A stretch of DNA of 64,000 bases from Hanleya hanleyi (Eukaryota > Mollusca > Polyplacophora > Lepidopleurida > Hanleyidae): positions 1 through 64,000 of the forward strand of contig JAVTVY010025140.1 of NCBI GenBank assembly GCA_036873755.1. The letters are read 5' to 3'. The position numbers were made by a program, and so were the translations under genes. Under the pieces are notes generated by a model that worked only from the letters and a program-made list of their open reading frames with translations, searched no databases and was not told the origin of the DNA. Positions 38,241 through 48,415 of the stretch are shown here, piece after piece (the stretch's first letter is position 1; the number at the start of each line of letters is the position of its first letter).

Positions 38241-38531
38241 ATGACGGAAACCCATCTCTATACCACTCGCATTTTACAGCATGTGCCCGTGGTTAACTCA
38301 CTCATGGGTTACCGAACAGTGGTTCGGTCCATGTTTGCAGAGCGATTCCAGATCCTGGAAGAGTTCACAGAAGCGGTCCTCGACAGAGTCGACTCGATGG
38401 CGAGGTGTGCTATCACCCACCACTACTGGACTATGAAAGCCATCCTTGATGCTCGGGATATTACAACACATATAAGGGAAGTGGGAAGAGGTGCCGATAT
38501 ACTGACTGCGTCACATGACTTCACAGAATAG
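38241..38531 (+). CDS. Hypothetical 96-residue protein within the TIR element
   Basis: An intact 96-codon frame (starts MTETHLYTTRILQHVP, ends at 38531). The middle (about residues 28-75) is a continuous charged, probably helical stretch, with AERFQILEEFTEAVLDRVDS followed by MARCAITHHYW. No signal peptide or membrane segment is apparent. I do not recognise the family. Support for coding is modest: a TATA box 47 bp upstream, a sense composition that looks protein-like, and placement behind the zinc-finger remnant in the same element. Downstream frames up to 39033 (a second ORF at 38737) are interrupted by a CA repeat. It may be a fragment of a longer element protein. Confidence 0.35.
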   Translation: MTETHLYTTRILQHVPVVNSLMGYRTVVRSMFAERFQILEEFTEAVLDRVDSMARCAITHHYWTMKAILDARDITTHIREVGRGADILTASHDFTE

Positions 38532-38945
38532 TCTTCTGGTTAACCTATTCTAAAGCACATACCAAGAATCTAACGACTCGGGATATGTGTTGTATCTCAG
38601 GTACGCTTTTATTGTACCTGTTCATGTGGCAACTTGGATGATATGACCACACTGCCCCTAGCACCGGCATAAGCGGTATTAGATACAAATCTAGACAGCT
38701 TTGATGGAAGTGCTCTGACAACCCGTATACTGGTAATTGGTGAGCTGTTCCGCTGTGACAACTCGTACATTGGAGATTGGACCACGTGCGCTCACGCCGG
38801 AACCAGCGACGGCTCGTGGACCTCGCAATGGTCTTTGTTCTATTGACCCTGACGCTGTGGCTATGACAGTTCTGTCTTACAGCGACAGAAAAGAACGGCT
38901 CTGCAGAGCCTCCATGTCTTCCGAGAGACGGCTAAGCACGATGTT

Positions 38946-38967
38946 CAAACACACACATACACACGCT

Positions 38968-39000
<33 letters not shown>

Positions 39001-39010
39001 GCGCACGAGC
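38946..39010. repeat. CA/GT microsatellite
   Basis: ACACACATACACACGCTCAC, then a pure CA run, then GTGCGCGCGCACG and CACTCACTCACTC. It lies inside the 3.27 kb element. A similar CA run is at 37139-37180. Confidence 0.9.
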
Positions 39011-39083
39011 ACTCACTCACTCACCATCGTTAGTGCGTCCATGCTTTAAGATGGGGGTTGGGCACGCCTCACGGGCAATTTGG

Positions 39084-39198
39084 ACCACGGATGGTCCATC
39101 TCTACCCCAAACACCTTCCTTCACACCCCCAAAATGCCCACTTTGGCTACTACTCCTACTGATGACATCACCAATGACGTCACAGATGACGTGGACAT
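39084..39198. repeat. 115 bp direct repeat, copy 1
   Basis: Matches 39439-39553 at an offset of 355 bp with about ten differences. Both copies contain ACTTTGGCTACTACTCCTAC and a TGACRTCACCAATGACRTCA cluster (CRE-like). In one plus-strand frame both encode an acidic stretch (PTDDITNDVTDDVDI here). Whether the unit is regulatory or coding cannot be decided by eye. Confidence 0.85.
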
Positions 39199-39438
39199 CC
39201 TTCAAGTCGTGGTGTACACACCAAGGACTTCACAATGACGCCTCGCACGACGCATTCGGACCAAGAATGGTCCTTCAATAGCTCAAACACACTCCCACGC
39301 ACGCCATGAATGACATCTTGATGTTATACTACTGCCCAACTGAGCATGCGTAGCACAATGCGACGTCCAACAAAAACCGTACCATTCGTTGTCTAAATGC
39401 AGAGAGCTACAGGATGACACAAAATACGGCCCATTCGG

Positions 39439-39553
39439 ACCACGGATGGACCATCTCTACCCCAGACATCTTCCTTCACACCCCTCAAATGCCCACTTTG
39501 GCTACTACTCCTACTGATGACGTCACCAATGACATCACAGATGACGTGGACAT
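39439..39553. repeat. 115 bp direct repeat, copy 2
   Basis: Second copy of the unit at 39084-39198. The acidic frame continues here (PTDDVTNDITDDVDIVIYMT...) to a stop at 39626, starting at an ATG at 39414. Differences between the copies mostly keep Asp, Ile and Val positions. Confidence 0.85.
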
Positions 39554-40243
39554 TGTGATCTACATGACGGAGACACCAATAGCTAACATCATGCCAAGGT
39601 TTAGGCTTCTGACACAAATCAAACAATGAACTAAGTTAATTTCAGTATTTGGTCATTATTGTGGCGGCCATCTTGAATTTGGCGGCCATGTTGGAAAAAT
39701 ATTGTGTGGGTCCTTATCAGAAATTGATCGGGTCATCATTGGCTACTACTATGCCAAGTTTCGTGCTTTTACCTCGAAGTGCACAATATTTTCACCATAT
39801 TGCTCAGCGTTCCTAACAATAACACGACCTGTCTCCGCTATGCCGGACCCTCTTTCAGTTCTGTTACGGCTTTGCCAGACGAACCACAGCTAGATGATTA
39901 GGGTAAAGATAAGACTATATGTGAAAGTATGTATTGCGTCAAATCATGATGTCAATATATATAATTATATAGTAACAATCCTCATTTTCTTGTCATTAAA
40001 TATTCTGGAACTGGATTGATCCTGGATATTTCACATTATGTATCCCTGAAGAGAGACTTCATTCTCGGCTGTCCGATCTAATTTTGTGTAGATATTATTT
40101 AACGTTTCCCACACCAAGAGGCCCGGAGGCGTACAATGACAGTCAACATTTTTCTTCTTTCCATGTAAAATCTAGGATTATCGACTCGTTAACCCTAATA
40201 AGATAAGGCTTGGATAAGGCTCTACTAGAAAACGTTAAAGAAA

Positions 40244-40490
40244 ATAGATTTTAAGATTGTAAGAGATAACTTTTATCGAGCAGCTACCTTGGGAAATCTT
40301 TTTAGTCGAGTAAAAGAAGATTATTTGAGAGAGATCGGTTTGTTGAATAAATTTTAATGTATTTACATGTTTTTAATGCATTAGTTTACTGAGTTATTAA
40401 CTTGAATACTTAGAATTTTGTTTGCTCGTCGCTATATAGCTGATATATTGCTGAACGCGACATTAAACCTTAATTCTCTCTCTCCCTCTC
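40244..40490 (+). mobile_element. 3' end of a non-LTR retroposon with (TC)n tail
   Basis: Sequence GTCGCTATATAGCTGATATA, then TTGCTGAACGCGACATTAAA, followed by CCTTAATTCTCTCTCTCCC. The GCTGAACGCGAC-TTAAACC-(TC)n end is the kind of tail I know from molluscan LINEs and their SINEs. It interrupts U3 next to a MITE remnant that begins TTAACCCTAATAAG at 40194. No ORF remains. Confidence 0.55.
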
Positions 40491-41295
40491 TCACTGATCT
40501 AGTTTTATGTAGGTTTCATTTAACGTTTCCCACACTCGAACCCATGTCAAGATTCCGAGAGGCGTGCAATAAGAGTCAACATGTTTTCCCTCCCCACATC
40601 AAATCTACTTAGGACTGCCGACTGGTTAAAACACGACTATGTAATCTCCCATTATTGGCATGCTTCCAGGAGCTAAATACAATTTACGGGCTTTGGTTCA
40701 TTTTTTTATCGGGAGAGAAGGTGGTATATGTTGAAACGTCAGTATGAAGACGTTGGTCTGACTATCGATTGCAAGTGGAAAAATCTCCACTTGTTTAGTT
40801 TGTCTCCATTTCTTGGCCAAATCAACAAATACAACTCACCCTGAAAACCTCCAATCAATTCTCATAATACGGCAGCTTTCTATAATTCCCAGGCTAGCGC
40901 CCGTACGAACATCGTGTTATACAATATCTTCGCTGTGTTCATATGAACAATCAAATCATGACTGTGATAGAATTTACTCTATTACACGAAATGATATTCA
41001 TTTGAAAAGAAAATACTGATCATTGATATGGATGTGAATAAAGAGACATACTGGTGTTTTCCTGGCATTATGGGAAACGGTGCTGATTGCTTCTCTCTTG
41101 TAAGAAATTTACCTATATTTTGTTTATGTTATGCCTGCTTTTGGTATTAAAAATATTTTATGAATACATTATTTTTTTCGATTATATATGGATGCGAATT
41201 TTTTTTATGTACGATGACTAGCTAGTGTATGTTGGCTTTGGTGCTTGTATGTTCGCATATAAAACCAATTCCATATGTGACAGTGTCCGATCTAT

Positions 41296-41337
41296 TTAAC
41301 CCTATCTGACCTGGGCTTTTGGACATGTGCAGGACCA
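41296..41337 (-). mobile_element. piggyBac-like MITE left-end remnant
   Basis: TTAACCCTATCTGACCTGGG and the next 20 or so bases match the left end of the MITE at 29846 in U2, at the same place in the duplicated segment. The rest is replaced by the Penelope-like fragment, so the MITE preceded it. Confidence 0.7.
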
Positions 41338-41880
41338 TTTTCGCTATCCTTCACTGCGTCATTTATATAGCGATAATCCACAGCGAGAAGATCGTCTATA
41401 TAGCGTTTGGTGAATGAGAAGGAATGGGCTTTGAATGGATCGGTTTTTGAAAGCGCCTGCATATAGTCATATTCATAAGAGAACAGATATAGGTCAGCCA
41501 ACAGGGGTCCACAATTAGTATCCATTGGAATACCTATATGCTGCTGATATATTGTGTTGCCAAATTTCACATAGATATTATTAATGAGAAATTCAAGCAA
41601 CTCTATAAACAGAGAAACATCCCATGAATGATATCTCTTGTATGTAGTAGAGCTAAAGAATGCTTTACGGCATCCGACATTAATATATCTACGATCAGTT
41701 TTCTTGAACACAGATACTATTAATGAACTTAGACGGTCAATAAGGTCATGATGAGGGATTGTAGTATAGAGAGTCTATACGGTATGTGGCCTTTAGCATC
41801 AAGTTTATCCGTAAGACATTTTGAGTTTTTCAATATCCACATACATTCAGCGTCAGAGTTTTTAGAAAAAAAACGATCTG
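41338..41880 (-). pseudogene. Penelope-like reverse transcriptase fragment
   Basis: Read on the minus strand, the longest frame (41292-41711) covers the catalytic core of a Penelope-like RT: FKKTDRRYINVG, then SWDVSLFIELLEFLINNIYV, the QQHIGIPMDTNCGPLLADLY block (usually GIPMG), and KRYIDDLLAVD with the YxDD catalytic pair intact. Further 5' (about 41712-41780), in the same general reading, TLYTTIPHHDLIDRLSSL marks motif A, but a stop replaces the residues just before it. The C-terminal part is missing: after NDAVKD the frame runs into MITE sequence. The fragment is therefore dead. Assignment to Penelope-like elements rests on this motif set and on the YGVYMYISGL-type region in the related copy at 48773-49063. 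Confidence 0.8.
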
Positions 41881-42144
41881 TTATATTCATTTCTCTAATT
41901 TCTGACCAATTACTAAAACACTGATAGGCCTTGGGTTTATTTTGCTCGCTTGGATTCGCATGGTAATTTGACTCTGGGGCTGAAACTTTTCGAGAATTTT
42001 TTTGCCAGGGAATTGATTATTATCTAATAATACTATCTGGGGACAATATTTTATTCAGATACTATAGTCATTTCTAAAGATGGCATCATCCACCTGTCGA
42101 CTGTTATCCTTCGAGTACCTGACTTGTGTTTACAATCATATTTA

Positions 42145-42403
42145 TTTGTCATGCTATGGTCTTGCGACGTGAGTCTGAACTTTCCGGGTAGCTTTATTTG
42201 TACATGTATTATATAAAAACATGTCTCATGAACGCTAGTTAGCCTTTGATCCTCATATAATGGTAAACAGATCTCAGTGTTGGAGAAATTTGTAACTTTC
42301 TTGTGTGTTGTACTTGTTTGTTTGAATCAAAGAAGGGGGAGGGGGGTATTGATTGTACGCTCCACGTTATCACCTGATTGGTTAATAAATTCTATTCTAT
42401 TCT
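42145..42403 (+). mobile_element. Short retroposon with ATTCT-repeat tail
   Basis: U2 reads CAATCATATTTAATTATACA without a break at 31250-31267; here about 260 bp separate the two halves and ATTTA is duplicated (42140-42144 and 42404-42408). The insert ends GGTTAATAAATTCTATTCTA plus TTC repeats. A target duplication plus a short simple tail is typical of LINE-mobilised insertions. No ORF. Confidence 0.75.
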
Positions 42404-43388
42404 ATTTAATTATACACAAAGGAATTTAATATATTTTCAAACAAGATTTTAGTGTTAGTATTGACTCCTTCACACTGGAACTGTGGCATATGGGCAAAAT
42501 ATTTTCAAATCTGCATCAGCAAAACTATGGAATAGCTTGCCAGATAACGCCAGAAAATCTGTGTGTTTAAATAATTTTTTAAAAGCTTTGCCACTCACGA
42601 CAATCCACATTTTACAGAGAAGTCCTTTGCGGTGAAAAATCATTTTCGAGAATAGTTTTATGTCGAATATGAACTCAACTGATTTTTTTTAATGAGCTTG
42701 TTATTCATGTCAATCTAAAATCTCTTGGCGTTTGTCTTTGAATGTGATACCGGATTACACATGAAGTTCACTCCACTTCACCCTTCTTATAATCCCGTTG
42801 GCTATACCTCATTCGTGTAGGTTGCCTTCAATAATGACCATATTGTCTATTACAAGCGTCTGGTCCGTCTGCCACTTTCCATAGAATTTTTGGAGAGCAA
42901 TAACATTGACGTGGAACTCTTACTAGATGACTTCTCAAAATTAAGAAAAAATGCTAGTAGCCTGGTGAGAGCATGGGGCGCATTCAATTTGATTCCGCTT
43001 ACCGGAATGCGCTCTGTCATTCAAAACCGTCGAAGAATGACACGAAAGTATCGATTCTAAAGAGATTTGGCCTAGAGGGAAAATATAATGTTGAACAGGA
43101 TTCGAGCACGGGGTGTTTATGGTAGTATTTCTGGGAACTGTTCCAAATAAGGTGCGCTTACTGTTATCCTAGCTGTTAAAGACCACAATCCACAAATGAT
43201 TTCAATAGTTGGAAGGACGTTTTCTCATGGACCTATTAGTCCCAAATGGACGCAGCCATAATTTCAACATTTAAATAAGTATTTTCACGCGAGGCGATGG
43301 CTATCAACCGTTATGCTGATGCTAGCAATATATGAGGTTCCTCCCGTGTAATACGTATCGTTGAGATAACTGTGTCACGAAATGAAAA

Positions 43389-43956
43389 TTAACCCTACCA
43401 GGCCTGGGGAAGGGACAAAATGCCCCCCATACCAAACTTTCTGCGCTATCTCCGGAACGACAAAAAATGAGAGCTGACACCCCGTGACTTCATAGTTTAT
43501 CGTATTGTATTGAGGTCATTTTGAGCCTATTTGCATAACCTCCGTAGTACAGGGTCAGGGGTAAATTCAACATGGCGGCCACGTGGGATACCACAAAAGT
43601 GATGTTTTCGTCATTTTTCTTCAAAATATCTGCTTTTCCGCGATGAAAAGTGGACAAAAACTATTTTATTTCACATCACATTAATATTTACTAATTTATC
43701 ATGCAGTTTTTGCGGATAAATTGCATAAATGAATAATTCAAAAAATCTGACCGAAAAATCGACCAAAAAATGTCGTTCTTGAAAATGACGTCACTGTGAC
43801 GTCTTGGATTTTTTTTACATTTTCTGGTACCCAAGGGCATTGAATGATAAGTTTCAATCCCCTAGCTCAAGGGGTAAGAATAATTAGGCAATTTCGCTCC
43901 CCCCCCCCCCCCAAGGCCTGTACAGGTCACAAAAATCCCAGGCCAGACAGGGTTAA
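43389..43956 (+). mobile_element. piggyBac-like MITE, full length (U3)
   Basis: From TTAA at 43389 to TTAA at 43956, 568 bp. The ends TTAACCCTACCAGGCCTGGG and, from the right, TTAACCCTGTCTGGCCTGGG form inverted repeats of about 20 bp. This is the best-preserved copy in the window and a good consensus seed. Internal AAATGACGTCACTGTGACGT and AACATGGCGGCCACGTGGGA are family hallmarks. Same site as the U2 copy at 35009. Confidence 0.9.
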
Positions 43957-44918
43957 GGCACTCACCATCTTAGACTATAGACAGTATTAAATACACGGCA
44001 TCCATAATGAGGTAATGACTCAAGCCACGTCCCAAACATGCCCTTGTTTTCAGAAGCGCACACACACAATATGTATAGTAAATATGTAAACTACATGTGA
44101 CTGGCACATATTTATATTACAAGAAATGGAACAGACACAACGGTAAACACACAGACACACGCACACACACCCTCGTACTCACGTTCTCCCCTACTTCCAG
44201 CATTTAAGTAACTGAGAAAATAAATCGGTTGTCAACTTCTTCGATTTCATATTAACCATCAATGTCATAACGAAAATGATATATTTCTGATCCAACAGAA
44301 CCAGGTCTCCACAATTTATATACGACATGCTTTCCTCGGTATTAAGCAAGGCCTGCAATGCACATGTTGTCCACAATCTGCATTATGCAGTCATCCATCA
44401 CCTTCTCGTAGTCAACGAGAAATTATGAGAGTTAAAACATTAGGCTTTCATTTCGCTGAGAAACAAAAATGTATTGCTTATGTCTCAAAGTCGCTCAACA
44501 ATTCCGGTGGGACATTGACTTAGGTTGCCATCAAATTTATGATTGGCGTATTATTCTGATGCTTATTTTGTGATGGACGAGATTTCTCTAGTTTTTATTG
44601 ACTGTTTACGATACCAGGCAGAGTGCATGGCTCATGACGCTATATGACGTCATATTTGTCGTTTTTTGTTTGGCTTCGATATCTTCTTTCAAGATCCGAT
44701 GCTGGTATGCTTCCAATATTTCATATAACATCATACAGAGCAGGCTTCGTATCTGATTATTTTTTTGAAATTCGCATCGAATCCGCGTATTGATTCGACA
44801 CAACATTCATTTGACTGTCACCGATAATTTAATGAAGCAAGATTTTTTCTCGATATAGGTTACAGTTTATTGACAGACATAAAAGATAAAAACTGTAAAA
44901 TTCGCCCTTGTTCATCTT

Positions 44919-46613
44919 TTTTCCTACGAAGTAGGCTACAGATCGCAAATTGTCCGGTAATGAGTGAGTCAGTGAGGCAGTCAGTCAGTCAGTCCATCCG
45001 AATCCTTTCGTCGGCAAAATAAGTAGAACCGTTGACATTAGAACCTTGATTTTTGGCATGAACGTGCATTAGGGCATTGTTACCAGCAAGTTCTGAGCTG
45101 ACCGAATTCTGATGAAAATTTGATTTATAATTATTTTTTTTCTTATTTATTGATGGCTCAGCGAGTGCACTGTCATGCCCATCGGGAACCCTTGGCTGTA
45201 CGTTTCACGGTGTATATAACACAGTACAAAATCTGGTGGGATATGCCATCCGTAATTGTTTTTATGAAATAGGAAATGCTAATTTTCCATCATTTGCTAG
45301 TGCATTTATCTACACTGCTATTACCAACTTGCCAGCTTCAATACACACAATTCAGTATATTGTTATAGATATATGTAAACTGTGGCCATTAACGTGTATC
45401 CTATTTCACATCCAAACATTTCATCACAGACCACATTAGGCTTCAAATTCAGGTCAAATTGCCCACTGGTGATGAAATATCCTACATCAACCAATTAAGT
45501 CAACCTGGTGCAATAACCCAGCAGAAGAAAGAAAGATGGGATATCATCCTTCAGATTAGCCTGTGTGAGCAACAATGATAAAAGTTTACTGAGGGTGAAA
45601 CAAAGCCATGACGGCATGTTTAAAGGGTCTTAATTTATTTTCGTTGGGTAGAATTTAACTAGAAAAAGTAACTTTGATCATGATGTGAAAATATGAGCAC
45701 ATACTTTGAGTTTTTTTTGTACCTCTTGAATATTGATTATATATCACACTGAGATATAATTTAAACAAAAAATTACATGTGTGAACAAAACATGTCTAAA
45801 TTTTTCTTGTCATTTCAAATTTTGATCCATTTTGATTCCTTGATTAGGGGATACAGAATCACTGCCACGGAGTGTGTTGGTGTGTCACAGCAATGCAATT
45901 CCGATTCACACAACGAAGCTGAGGTGGTTTAATGTTTATCAATGAAGAAAATCACCGATCAACCGTCATAGCATATAATGTGAAACAAGAAAACCGGAAT
46001 AGAACATTCATCAGATTGCCGATACCCAAAATGTGTTGTCTCATATATCTAGATAACAACGTGATGTAGAGACGCTATTTATTCATCTTTGTACCGGTTA
46101 TGCTCAGGAGAATGACATAGAATCATTATTATGTTGTGCAGAGAAGGTGTTGATCTTGAGTTGAATTACCGTAAACTACATAAATGCCACCTTTCTACTA
46201 TAGTACTATATATAAAAATTTGCTGTATTGTTGGGAAAATAATGCGATTCAAAAAGTTGTTTTGATCCCGGACAAGGGCACTGAAAACCATTAAAGAGAT
46301 GTAAATGTATTTTCACATGTAAAGCTTGAAATCTACCGAACTTGTTATTATTTAGTCTGTTTCTTTTAGTTAAAAAATTGTAAAATTAAATCGGTGATCG
46401 TTATTTATTTTTGGAATGAAGGCGCATTAGGATACTGTTACCAACAAGTTCTGAGCTGACCTACTTTTGATGAAAATTTCTGGTGATTTTTGATGAAAAT
46501 CACTGGCGAATCTGACTTGGGCGGTGCCCATCTTAATATAGGCAGGATTTCAACTGGGGGTGGGGATTTCCAAGAGTTCAGTTCGCGTTCGAGTCCTAAT
46601 GCCTACTGCTCAT
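44919..46613. mobile_element. 1.7 kb insertion of unknown type
   Basis: Compared with X in U1-U3, the sequence breaks after CCCTTGTTCATCTTT and resumes at ATTAAACTCC. The insert starts near CCTACGAAGTAGGCTACAGA and contains two copies of a ~75 bp module, TTTGGCATGAACGTGCATTA at 45052 and a diverged TTTGGAATGAAGGCGCATTA at 46410, each followed by GTTACCARCAAGTTCTGAGC. The left side has a GTCAGTCAGTCAGTC run. No domain is recognised in its ORFs (for example 45236-45439). The end type is not clear enough to classify. Confidence 0.6.
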
Positions 46614-47234
46614 GTATTAAACTCCCTCCGCAATTATTTAAATTATGGTTCATTCTCCACATATCGAAGTCTGTATACTCCGCAACATGAACCCCTGCGA
46701 ATGCGTGCTGTGTGCAACTCTTGTTTGAACGAACGACGTGTGAGACTATTTCACCTTATTACCATGCAGATAAGTCGAGTTTAGCCGAGAATACGCTGGG
46801 AGACGGTCCCTATGATGCCCGAAAGTTATTCAGAGCTCCCGGTAACAGCACGATCTTTCTTCGCTATGGCAGACACGATTTAAGTCCTGTTACGGCTTTG
46901 CCAGACGAACCACAGCTAGATTATTGGGGTTAGATAAGACTATATGACTTGTGAAAGTATGTATTGCGTCAAATCATGATGTCAATATATATAATTATAT
47001 AGTAACAATCCTCATTTTCCTGTCATTAAATATTCTGGAACTGGATTGATCCTGGATATTTCACATTATGTATCCCTGTAGAGAGAGTTCATTCTCAGCT
47101 GTCTGATCTAGTTTTGTGTAGATATTATTTAACGTTTCCCACACTCGAACCCATGCCAAGAGGCCCGAAGGCGTACAAATTATGACAGTCAACACTTTTC
47201 TTCTTTCCATGTAAAATCTAGGATTATCGACTCG

Positions 47235-47532
47235 TTAACCCTAATAAGATAAGGCTTGGATAAGGATCTACTAGAAAACGCTAAAAAAAATCCAAGATGG
47301 CCGCCATGATGTCGTCACAGTGACGTCATTTTCCAAAAAGATATTTTTTGGCCGATTTTTCTAAAAAAAAAAAATTATTATTTATTTAGGCGTTTTCTTC
47401 GCAAAAATGCATGATAAATTAGTAAATGATCACCTCAATATGGTAAGCTACAAAGTCATGGAGTATCAGCTCTCATTTTTTGTCATTCTGGGGAAAGGAG
47501 TGAACCCCCCCCCCTCCCTCAGGTAAGGGTAA
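47235..47532 (-). mobile_element. piggyBac-like MITE, internally deleted copy
   Basis: Begins TTAACCCTAATAAGATAAGG, includes TCCAAGATGGCCGCCATGAT, GTCACAGTGACGTCAT, CATGATAAATTAGTAAATGA and ATATGGTAAGCTACAAAGTC, and ends at AGGGTAAA rather than AGGGTTAA. The same left end sits at 40194 in U3, where the body is lost. Confidence 0.75.
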
Positions 47533-48204
47533 ATACACGACTATGCAATCCCTCATTTCGGCACGTTTCCATCAGTTAAATACAATTTACGGGCTTCGGA
47601 AATATTTTTGTATCGGGAGAGACGATGTTATATGTTGAAACGTCAGTATTAAGACGTTGGCCTGGCTATCGATTGCAAGCTGGGAAATCCCCACTTGTAT
47701 ATTCTTTCTCCATTTCTTGACTAAATCAACAAATACATCTTAAACTGAAACCCTCCAACCCATGACCCACGTCCTAATCCTCGCAATGCAATGCCCGCAA
47801 TGCCATGAAAATTCTCTTAATACTTTAGCTTCCTATAATTATTAGGCTAGCGCCTGTACGAACATCTGAAAATACAAGATTTTCACTGTGTTCATATAGA
47901 CCAACAGATCGTGACTGAGATACAATATACAATAATACGACTTAGACATTCCTTTGAAAAGAGGATATTTGTCACTGATATGGATGTGACAAGAGGAATA
48001 TACTGATGTCTTAACATCTTTTTGCAGAAGCCGATTTATCCGTTCACACTTCCAAGTAGCCTTGATATATCAGCCAATCGCTTTTGTTCAGAAGAATTAA
48101 TGAATAGTCACGAAACGTCGTTGACATTGAGTCCATTTGAATTTCGAAATTTGTCGTATGAGTGGGTATTTGATTGGCTGTCCTATATATCTGGTCCCAC
48201 CTAC

Positions 48205-48415
48205 CTCCATATTAGGAGAGAGAGGAGATTAAGGTTTAACGTCGAGTTCAGCAATATTTCAGAAAAATAGCGACGATCAAACCGGAGGAATGACGTAAAT
48301 GTACTGGGAGAATACGTCACCCTACACACAGTTGGTTGGTTGTTTCTGATTGGCTCGCCTCTGGATTTTGAATACTTTAGGTGGTCCAATCTATCAACGC
48401 TATAAATAATAAATA
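48205..48415 (-). mobile_element. SINE/LINE-like tail
   Basis: On the minus strand: CGTCGCTATTTTTCTGAAAT, ATTGCTGAACTCGACGTTAA, ACCTTAATCTCCTCTCTCTC. This is the same tail type as at 40244-40490 but in opposite orientation and next to the 3' end of the Penelope-like copy at 48416. Confidence 0.5.

Larger units (their letters stand above)
36541..39806. mobile_element. 3.27 kb element with ~165 bp terminal inverted repeats and cargo ORFs
   Basis: The left end (36541-36716) and the reverse complement of the right end (39645-39806) align over about 165 bp. Shared blocks are GAGCAATAT, TTGTGCACTTCGAGGTAAAA, CTGATAAGGACCCAC and TTCAAGATGGCCGCCA. The related U4 segment near 46830 runs through without this block, confirming an insertion; I could not fix the target duplication. 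Inside, left to right: two diverged copies of a GGTCAAAT...GGCGGCC module (36665-36880), a CA repeat (37139-37180), a broken C2H2 zinc-finger gene, a poly(A) signal, a TATA box with a 96-codon ORF, a CA repeat, and two 115 bp direct repeats. No transposase or polymerase is recognised, so it is probably non-autonomous. Affinity to Maverick-like or other gene-carrying elements is possible but unproven. Confidence 0.8.
39807..43388. repeat. Duplicated segment U3, part Y
   Basis: Corresponds to U2 28841-32204 plus 34976-35008, and to U4 46840 onward. Relative to U2 it lacks the CACTG element and has gained a LINE/SINE tail (40244-40490), a Penelope-like reverse transcriptase piece (41338-41880) and a short retroposon (42145-42403). 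Confidence 0.82.

Noticed and set aside
37500..38531. Integrated virus fragment
   Set aside because: The compact gene packing invites the idea, but no capsid, polymerase or other viral hallmark is seen; the block is better described as cargo of a TIR-bounded element.
46580..46613. GTTCGAGTCC as a tRNA or SINE B box
   Set aside because: No matching A box at the right distance and no cloverleaf could be drawn.
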